From a virus, in the IMG/VR virus record IMGVR_UViG_3300027788_001329, positions 1-36,124 of that record: a stretch of 36,124 nucleotides of DNA; one strand, given 5' to 3'. Made by a program: the position numbers and the translations under genes. Positions 31,259-36,124 of the stretch are shown here, one piece after another (position 1 is the stretch's first letter; each line of letters opens with the position of its first letter). Below the pieces are notes generated by a model. The model saw nothing but the letters and a program-made list of their open reading frames with translations, was not told the origin of the DNA and did not search any database.

Positions 31259-31369
31259 ATGATGGAAGTTGTTGGCAGTGACATTCCAGATGCGGAAAAA
31301 ATAATAGTGGTAAATCAATATATAGATATACTAAAAGACTTAGAGAAGGCAATTAATGGACAAGACTAG
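31259..31369 (+). CDS. Small ORF before gp41
   Basis: This 36-residue ORF begins with a double ATG (MMEVVGSDIPDAEKIIVVNQ then YIDILKDLEKAINGQD) and is acidic and helical. It overlaps the gp41 start by 14 bases. A longer form from GTG at 31208 would be 53 residues, but its start lies upstream of the predicted transcription start, so the ATG form is preferred. No homologue is recognised. It could couple translation into gp41. Confidence 0.5.
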   Translation: MMEVVGSDIPDAEKIIVVNQYIDILKDLEKAINGQD

Positions 31370-32807
31370 ACAGAATACAGATTACGGATACGACATACAA
31401 AAACTATATTTAGAGATGATGCTAACAGATGCAGAGTCTTTTGTTAGGTGTCAGGCTGTATTTGATCCTAGTGCATTCGACAGACGCTTAGAAGCTAGTG
31501 CGGCATTCTTAAACACATACGTTAGTGAGCATAATGCATTGCCTACATTTGAAATGATTAATGCGGCAACTAAAATAGATTTAAAAAATCCAGGTGATCT
31601 AAAAGAAGAACACTATGATTGGTTACTTGCAGAGTTTGAAACATTTAGTAGACACAAAGCACTAGAAGCCGCAATACTTAAAAGTGCAGACTTACTTGAA
31701 AAAGGTGAGTATGGTCCAGTAGAAGATCTAGTTAAGAAGGCTGTGCAAATTGGTTTACAAAAAGACTTAGGTACAGATTACTTTAACGATCCAAGAGCTA
31801 GACTAGAAGCAATTAAAAGTAATAACGGACAAGTAAGCACAGGCTGGGCCGCTATTGATAAGAAACTATTTGGTGGATTCAACAGAGGCGAGCTTAATAT
31901 ATTTGCAGGTGGATCAGGTGCAGGTAAGAGTTTATTCTTAGCTAACCTAGGAGTTAACTGGGCATTACAAGGTATGAACGTTTTGTATCTAACATTAGAG
32001 CTTAGTGAAAACTTAGTTAGTATGCGTGTTGATAGTATGATAACAGATGTACCAAGTCGCGATGTGTTTAAGAACATTGACGATGTTGAAATGAAAGTCA
32101 AGATGATTGGCAAGAAGTCAGGTGCATTCCAAGTTAAGTATATGCCTTCAGGCAAGACACCTAATGATATAAGAAGTTATATTAAAGAGTATGAAATTAA
32201 AACAGGCAAGAAAGTAGACGTACTACTGTTAGACTATTTAGATTTGCTTATGCCCAACGGTGCAAAGGTAAGTGCAGAGAACTTGTACATCAAAGACAAG
32301 TACGTATCAGAAGAGTTACGTAACTTAGCAATGGAATTAAACTGTGTATTTGTTACAGCCGCACAGTTGAACCGTGGTGCAGTGGAAGAAATAGAATTTG
32401 ATCACTCGCACATATCAGGTGGACTTAGTAAGATACAAACAGCAGACAACGTGTTTGGTATCTTTACAAGTAGAGCAATGCGTGAACGTGGACGTTATCA
32501 GTTACAGTTAATGAAGACACGTAACAGTGGCGGAGTAGGACAAAAGATCGATCTAGGATTTGATATTAACACATTACGTATCATGGACTTAGATGAAGAT
32601 GACGATGATAGCGGAAATACAAGTGGATACACAAGTAGTGGTGGCCAAAACACTAACAGTATTGTAAGTAATCTTAGACGTCAGAACACACAACAACCTG
32701 ATCTAAATGCAGATCCAGGAGACGGTGAAACAGTTAAGAAAGTTAAAGCGGATGTTGATTCAACTAAACTTAGATCTTTTATTAATAACCTTGGAAGCAA
32801 TGACTAA
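31356..32807 (+). CDS. 41: Replicative DNA helicase (gp41/DnaB-like)
   Basis: gp41 is the hexameric 5'-3' replicative helicase that works with primase gp61. This 483-residue protein (T4 gp41: 475) has the DnaB-type C-terminal ATPase: FAGGSGAGKSLF (Walker A GGSGAGKS, 185-192), LYLTLELSENLVSMRV, the Walker B strand VDVLLLDYLDLL (287-298), VFVTAAQLNR and the FDHSHISGGLSKIQTADNVF segment with a Ser/Gly turn. The N-terminal domain is helical as in the family. A Ser/Asp/Gly-rich linker (about 425-465) near the C-terminus is probably disordered. It ends in a TAATG overlap with the next gene. Confidence 0.95.
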   Translation: MDKTRQNTDYGYDIQKLYLEMMLTDAESFVRCQAVFDPSAFDRRLEASAAFLNTYVSEHNALPTFEMINAATKIDLKNPGDLKEEHYDWLLAEFETFSRHKALEAAILKSADLLEKGEYGPVEDLVKKAVQIGLQKDLGTDYFNDPRARLEAIKSNNGQVSTGWAAIDKKLFGGFNRGELNIFAGGSGAGKSLFLANLGVNWALQGMNVLYLTLELSENLVSMRVDSMITDVPSRDVFKNIDDVEMKVKMIGKKSGAFQVKYMPSGKTPNDIRSYIKEYEIKTGKKVDVLLLDYLDLLMPNGAKVSAENLYIKDKYVSEELRNLAMELNCVFVTAAQLNRGAVEEIEFDHSHISGGLSKIQTADNVFGIFTSRAMRERGRYQLQLMKTRNSGGVGQKIDLGFDINTLRIMDLDEDDDDSGNTSGYTSSGGQNTNSIVSNLRRQNTQQPDLNADPGDGETVKKVKADVDSTKLRSFINNLGSND

Positions 32808-33499
32808 TGAAGATTAAATTTATCACAGGTGACCCACACGTAGAGAAATACTTTCCGCCTACTCCTATGAGTAAGGCAAGACCCGATTGGTATAATAACC
32901 TAGGGGGTTGGTTAGGTGAAGCTCACAACAGTTGGCCCACTATCAAAAAATGTATGCCAGTGTATGATCTAATCACAAGTGGGTATATGATTTATAACCC
33001 TGTTGAACAAGAAATAGTACGGGCTGATAAAGAAGGACACCCTGACGTTAAAAAGTTTATGCGTAGGTATCCTATGGCATGGGATAGACAAGATCCACAA
33101 GAAGGGCATGACTATTCACAATGTCCTGTAGCACACAAAGGCGAGAAGCAAGACTATGTAACCTTTAGTGTACCGTGGCGTATAGAAACACCACCAGGAT
33201 ATTCATGTCTTATTATGCAACCTTTTTACAACATGGAAGATCGTTTTACTGTGTTTCCTGCTATTGTTGATACAGATGTAATTGATGTACCTTGGAACAA
33301 CTGGCCAGGACAAGTACACAAAGACCGTGTGGTGATTGAGCCTGGGGCACCACTAGTACAAGTAATACCTTTCAAACGAGAAGATTGGAACATGGAGGTT
33401 GAATATGATCCAGCTTCAGACAACAGAGACACAGGCTTAAAGTTTTGGTTGGGCAATGCTTATGCTAGAATGTTTCACAAGAAGAAGAAGTTTAAATGA
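32807..33499 (+). CDS. DUF6065-like conserved phage protein
   Basis: This 230-residue protein has the KFITGDPHVEKYFPPTPMSK opening, followed by ARPDWYNNL, KKCMPVYDLITSGYMIYN, IETPPGYSCLIMQPFYN and PGAPLVQVIPFKRE. That order recalls the DUF6065 family seen in T4-like phages and bacteria. The segments around PGYSCLIMQP and GAPLVQVIPF resemble beta-helix or cupin-like strands. Activity unknown to me. It follows gp41 by a TAATG overlap and overlaps the nitrilase-type gene by 4 bases, so it is part of the same operon. Confidence 0.6.
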   Translation: MKIKFITGDPHVEKYFPPTPMSKARPDWYNNLGGWLGEAHNSWPTIKKCMPVYDLITSGYMIYNPVEQEIVRADKEGHPDVKKFMRRYPMAWDRQDPQEGHDYSQCPVAHKGEKQDYVTFSVPWRIETPPGYSCLIMQPFYNMEDRFTVFPAIVDTDVIDVPWNNWPGQVHKDRVVIEPGAPLVQVIPFKREDWNMEVEYDPASDNRDTGLKFWLGNAYARMFHKKKKFK

Positions 33500-34275
33500 T
33501 ATTTACAGCAAGCCAACAACCTGTATTCAAACAAGTAAAAGAAAACTATGAGTGCATACATGACGTACTAGAGAATACCAAAGACAGTGATTGGGTACTA
33601 ACACCCGAAGGTAGTCTTAGCGGATACTGCGAAGGCCCTGTACACAACGCTACACAAGAAACAAAAGATGAATACAACAACTATGTACAGAAACTAGAAA
33701 ACTATCTCAAAGAGAATAGACGCAACCTAGCACTAGGCACAGGACACATTGAACAAGACAAGCTACCCTATAACGAAATACGTTTTTACAAAGAGGGTAA
33801 CTTTCAAAAGTACTATGCTAAACAGTTACTAACACATGGCCCAGAGTTTATGGGCGAGTATCATTTCTATGTACCCGGAGTTAAACTAGAAACAATTGAC
33901 CTTGCACCCAACGTTCGAGCAGGAGCTCTTATATGTAACGATGCTTGGGCATATCCTTTAGCAAGTCCAAACGGTAACCCATACTATTGGCGTACACTAA
34001 GAGAGATGGGTTGCAACATTGTGTTCGTAAGTGCTAACTGTACAATGGATAAAAGAGATGAAGTTGTGTATAACTTCCACGAAAGTATGCTACGCATTAT
34101 GGCCAAGAGCTATAACATGCACATTGTAGTAAGTGGAACATGCACAGACATGAACGGTGTACCAGTACAACATGTACAAGCACCCAGCGGTATTATATCA
34201 GACACTGGCGAATGGATTGTCAAGTGTAAAGAACAAGGCATGGATCAAGTGTCAGCGGAGATAAATTTTGGATAG
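33496..34275 (+). CDS. Nitrilase-superfamily carbon-nitrogen hydrolase
   Basis: This 259-residue protein belongs to the family that hydrolyses nitriles, amides or N-carbamoyl groups. The catalytic Glu-Lys-Cys triad can be placed: WVLTPEGSLSGY (33-44, Glu38), QKYYAKQLLTHGPEF (104-118, Lys109) and AGALICNDAWAYP (142-154, Cys147). The spacing is that of the family, and PSGIISDTGEWIV near the end is the family's late strand. No family-level substrate can be read. The gene at 30264 encodes a carbamoyltransferase-type protein nearby, so a link with carbamoyl chemistry is possible but speculative. It overlaps the SGNH gene by 8 bases. Confidence 0.82.
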   Translation: MIFTASQQPVFKQVKENYECIHDVLENTKDSDWVLTPEGSLSGYCEGPVHNATQETKDEYNNYVQKLENYLKENRRNLALGTGHIEQDKLPYNEIRFYKEGNFQKYYAKQLLTHGPEFMGEYHFYVPGVKLETIDLAPNVRAGALICNDAWAYPLASPNGNPYYWRTLREMGCNIVFVSANCTMDKRDEVVYNFHESMLRIMAKSYNMHIVVSGTCTDMNGVPVQHVQAPSGIISDTGEWIVKCKEQGMDQVSAEINFG

Positions 34276-35053
34276 AGAACAAAACGGTAGAACATTATGG
34301 ATATACGGCGATAGCTTTGCTGTGGACTGGAAAGTAGATTGGGGTTGGCAAAGACAAGTGGCGGTGTTGTTAGATGTAGACCGAGTTGTTAACCAAGCAT
34401 GTGCAGGAGCATCAAACGAATGGAGTGCAATGCAGTTACGCGATAACAAACAAAAGCCGGGCGACATTGTAATATTCTTTACTACAGAAAATACTAGACA
34501 GTGGTTCTTTGAAGATCGACCACACCTTAGTAACCTTGCTAGTATTGTAGACACACAAGATGCAAAAGAACTAGAACGAGCAGAGCCTGAAAAGTATCGT
34601 GCTATTATGGACTACTGGTTACACCTACAGCGTGATGATATTGATCAACTGCGTATGGAACAGATGATTGACAGTATACGTGTACAAACAATCGAAGGCG
34701 AACTACGCTTGTTATTGATTCCAAGTTTTATGAGCAGTATCACATGGACTGACCTTACGCCTGTACACGGTAACATGACCTTTAGTGTATGTGACGGAGA
34801 GTTTACAAACGAAAATGAAATGCAACTGTGGTACAATCAATCAATTGATACTAGAGCCAATCATATGACACAAGCAAATCATTCAGTGTTTGCACGTAAA
34901 CTAGTAGTGAGTCTAGATGAAGGTAAGCCTTTGGATCTTGAATCAGGATTTGATCGTAAGTTCCTCACACATCGAGACAAACTCTCACACTCAGGATTGT
35001 GTGCTGAGCTTGTTGAAATGGCACGAGCACCTGGCAACACAATACCTAAATAA
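34268..35053 (+). CDS. SGNH-type hydrolase-like protein (TTG start)
   Basis: This 261-residue protein starts at a TTG at 34268; GGAG (34257-34260) seven bases upstream supports it, and there is no suitable ATG nearby. Block I is TLWIYGDSFAVDW (9-21, Ser nucleophile), block II-like ACAGASNEWSAM carries Gly and Asn, and NHMTQANHSVFA near residues 198-209 may hold the catalytic His. An IVIFFTTENTRQWFF segment resembles the block III strand. It is probably an esterase or acyltransferase. It is the last forward gene before the convergent junction. Confidence 0.6.
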   Translation: MDREQNGRTLWIYGDSFAVDWKVDWGWQRQVAVLLDVDRVVNQACAGASNEWSAMQLRDNKQKPGDIVIFFTTENTRQWFFEDRPHLSNLASIVDTQDAKELERAEPEKYRAIMDYWLHLQRDDIDQLRMEQMIDSIRVQTIEGELRLLLIPSFMSSITWTDLTPVHGNMTFSVCDGEFTNENEMQLWYNQSIDTRANHMTQANHSVFARKLVVSLDEGKPLDLESGFDRKFLTHRDKLSHSGLCAELVEMARAPGNTIPK

Positions 35054-35082
35054 CCAACTCGTACGTTTAAATCCCCCACCAC

Positions 35083-35217
35083 GACAGACGTCTTAATCAT
35101 ATGAAAAACACCCCTATATGGCTCTTAAATTGTAGTTAAGGTGAAAAGTGGTACAATGTATTACGACAGTGATTAAAGTGCTTTATATAGGTGTTTAATT
35201 ACTTTTAAGACGCTGTC
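35083..35217. repeat. Imperfect inverted repeat between convergent genes
   Basis: The left arm at 35083-35119 and the right arm at about 35185-35217 are imperfect inverted copies, about 33-37 bases each. The best matched blocks are GACAGACGTCTTAA against TTAAGACGCTGTC (one bulged base) and AACACCCCTATAT against ATATAGGTGTT (two bulged bases). The ~65-base centre is unrelated. The right arm runs into the 3' end of the reverse-strand gene. It could be a bidirectional terminator, a cruciform or a protein-binding site. No T-tract is present beside either arm. Confidence 0.55.
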
Positions 35218-35986
35218 TATTGTTCTCAACAATCATAGTAGTTTGAGGGTTCTTGACTCGCTTGCGGTTGCGTTCAGCCAGTTGATTGGCTTGTTCTTTG
35301 AGGCGTTTGGCTTCTAGTCGTTCAGCACTTTCTTGATAGAGGTAGTTGTTGTCCTGTAGTCTAGCAATGCGTAGACTGAGAGCACCTTTGGGACTGGTGT
35401 GTCGTACAGCTATGTTTGCAAGGAATAGATCTCGGTTGTCCATGAACACGCTGTTGTGTGTTTTACGAAATGCATAGTACAACAGATTTTGTTGTGTGTA
35501 ACCTCGATCAATCAACTGGTATCCACTTTTGTTTATCAGTGTATCAAAGAATGCATGACTGTAGTAGTAGTGGCAATGCTCACGGAATATGCCCAGCGTA
35601 TCCAATCTCTCCACACAGGGCACAGCATGTATCATTACTCCACCTGGCTTGACGCAGTGATCTGCTATGCGAAAACTAGTGTACTGTGCATCATATGGTT
35701 CTACATGTTCTGTAGTACCTGCGTTGTAGACCACATCAAAGGTGTTGTGCCATGCTTCAAAGTCTGCAAACACACTAAGGTCTTTGGGTATGCTACCACG
35801 CTGAGCATTGATGTCAACACTAGTATGTGCAAAGCCACGACCCTGCCAATAGAGTTTGCCACTCTGTTGTGTGTACTTGATGATCTGATCTCCGAACTCC
35901 AACATACTAAGTCCTTGTACACCATTTAGATATACACCAGCTACATCTCGTTCTATACGTTCTACTAAGTCTTTACCTAATGCCAT
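35195..35986 (-). CDS. SAM-dependent methyltransferase with basic coiled tail
   Basis: This 263-residue protein on the reverse strand starts at the ATG at 35986, with GGAGAG just upstream. Residues 1-190 look like a class I SAM methyltransferase: SMLEFGDQIIKY (motif I-like), SVDINAQRGSIPKDLSV (strand 2), FDVVYNAGTTEHVEPYDA (strand 4 region) and HCVKPGGVMIHAVPCV (strand 5, GG). The last ~60 residues are a basic, probably coiled tail (AERLEAKRLKEQANQLAERN then RKRVKNPQTT). The motif I Gly pattern is degenerate (EFGDQ), so cofactor binding needs checking. Its 3' end lies inside the inverted repeat. Confidence 0.68.
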   Translation of the reverse strand: MALGKDLVERIERDVAGVYLNGVQGLSMLEFGDQIIKYTQQSGKLYWQGRGFAHTSVDINAQRGSIPKDLSVFADFEAWHNTFDVVYNAGTTEHVEPYDAQYTSFRIADHCVKPGGVMIHAVPCVERLDTLGIFREHCHYYYSHAFFDTLINKSGYQLIDRGYTQQNLLYYAFRKTHNSVFMDNRDLFLANIAVRHTSPKGALSLRIARLQDNNYLYQESAERLEAKRLKEQANQLAERNRKRVKNPQTTMIVENNRQRLKSN

Positions 35987-36011
35987 CTATGCTCTCCATG
36001 TGTATATTTAG

Positions 36012-36124
36012 CTACCTCAGACTAGCCAAGAAGCCGCAAAGCGGTAAACGCAGATCAGCCAAGCTACGAAGTAGTTTCGCAGAAAAATCGGAAGCGGTGA
36101 TTGTACCTCTTGACTCTAACTGTT
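36012..36124 (-). CDS. Possible partial CDS at right edge
   Basis: Reading the reverse strand from the window edge, one frame stays open for 36 codons (QLESRGTITASDFSAKLLRS then LADLRLPLCGFLASLR) and ends in TAG at 36012-36014. It would be the C-terminal end of a gene that begins outside the window and precedes the methyltransferase gene by 25 bases. The peptide is too short to identify and the frame could be open by chance. Confidence 0.3.
   Translation of the reverse strand, partial: QLESRGTITASDFSAKLLRSLADLRLPLCGFLASLR

Noticed and set aside
35456-35929. 157-aa forward open frame opposite the reverse-strand methyltransferase
   Set aside because: The reverse frame has methyltransferase motifs and a GGAGAG site; the forward frame has no recognisable domain.
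36033-36060. CCGC-AAA-GCGG as a terminator near the right edge
   Set aside because: The stem is only 4 bp and is not followed by a T-tract on either strand.
1-36124. tRNA genes, CRISPR arrays and insertion sequences
   Set aside because: No cloverleaf-like sequence with CCA-type ends, regular direct repeats or transposase genes was seen by eye; a dedicated scan could still reveal a tRNA.

Overview
The window is a segment of an AT-rich, gene-dense genome of a T4-like (straight, contractile-tailed) marine bacteriophage. The evidence is a full set of T4-type replication and recombination genes: the UvsX recombinase C-terminus at 1-819, UvsY at 1056-1511, UvsW helicase at 17918-19381, clamp-loader subunit gp62 at 23722-24174, primase gp61 at 28960-29955 and replicative helicase gp41 at 31356-32807. 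Gene spacing is typical of phages (ATGA or TAATG overlaps) and the set resembles marine cyanophage and pelagiphage myoviruses. The host cannot be fixed from the sequence. Kdo-type sugar genes point to a Gram-negative host, and the lack of photosynthesis genes in this window makes a heterotroph such as SAR11 at least as likely as a cyanobacterium (inference). No tRNA, CRISPR array or insertion sequence was seen.

Layout. (1) 1-1511: uvsX, a small acidic gene and uvsY. (2) 1498-16696: an unbroken 15-kb island of about 19 surface-glycan-type genes. It holds glycosyltransferases of several folds (GT25-like, GT8-like with DxD motifs, GT9-like, and four KpsS-like capsule-type paralogues), four SAM methyltransferases, two sulfotransferases, an SGNH esterase-like protein, a DUF6165-like protein and a cytidylyltransferase-cupin fusion. 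(3) 16676-19381: a strong promoter, an unrecognised 406-aa gene and uvsW. (4) 19388-23690: a metabolic block with a cupin, a YhhQ-type queuosine-precursor transporter with a Lys/Ala tail, and a tightly overlapping kdsA-hemE-kdsB trio. (5) 23687-27539: a promoter and gp62, then small regulatory or enzyme genes (cupin, zinc-finger protein, 2OG-Fe(II) oxygenase, peptide deformylase) and a 186-aa miniature relative of DNA polymerase III alpha. (6) 27532-28921: one reverse-strand gene diverging from a virion-type gene with a T4-type late promoter. (7) 28925-35053: primase, small membrane proteins, a one-domain carbamoyltransferase, gp41, a DUF6065-like protein, a nitrilase-type amidohydrolase and an SGNH-type hydrolase. 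(8) 35054-36124: a convergent junction with a long imperfect inverted repeat, then reverse-strand genes (a methyltransferase and a possible partial CDS).

How it fits together. The replication genes are split into short transcription units. Three of these units (406-aa gene/uvsW, gp62, gp61) start with the same arrangement: TTGAC(A/T), 17 bases, TATA(A/C)T, exactly 6 bases, ATG. This predicts leaderless mRNAs made by host sigma-70 polymerase. The metabolic block could make CMP-Kdo (KdsA, KdsB), which is the donor used by KpsS/KpsC-type transferases, and the glycan island carries four KpsS-like proteins. The most economical reading is a phage-encoded pathway that builds or remodels a Kdo-containing, methylated and possibly sulfated glycan on the host surface or on the virion. 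This pathway is inferred and not demonstrated by sequence.
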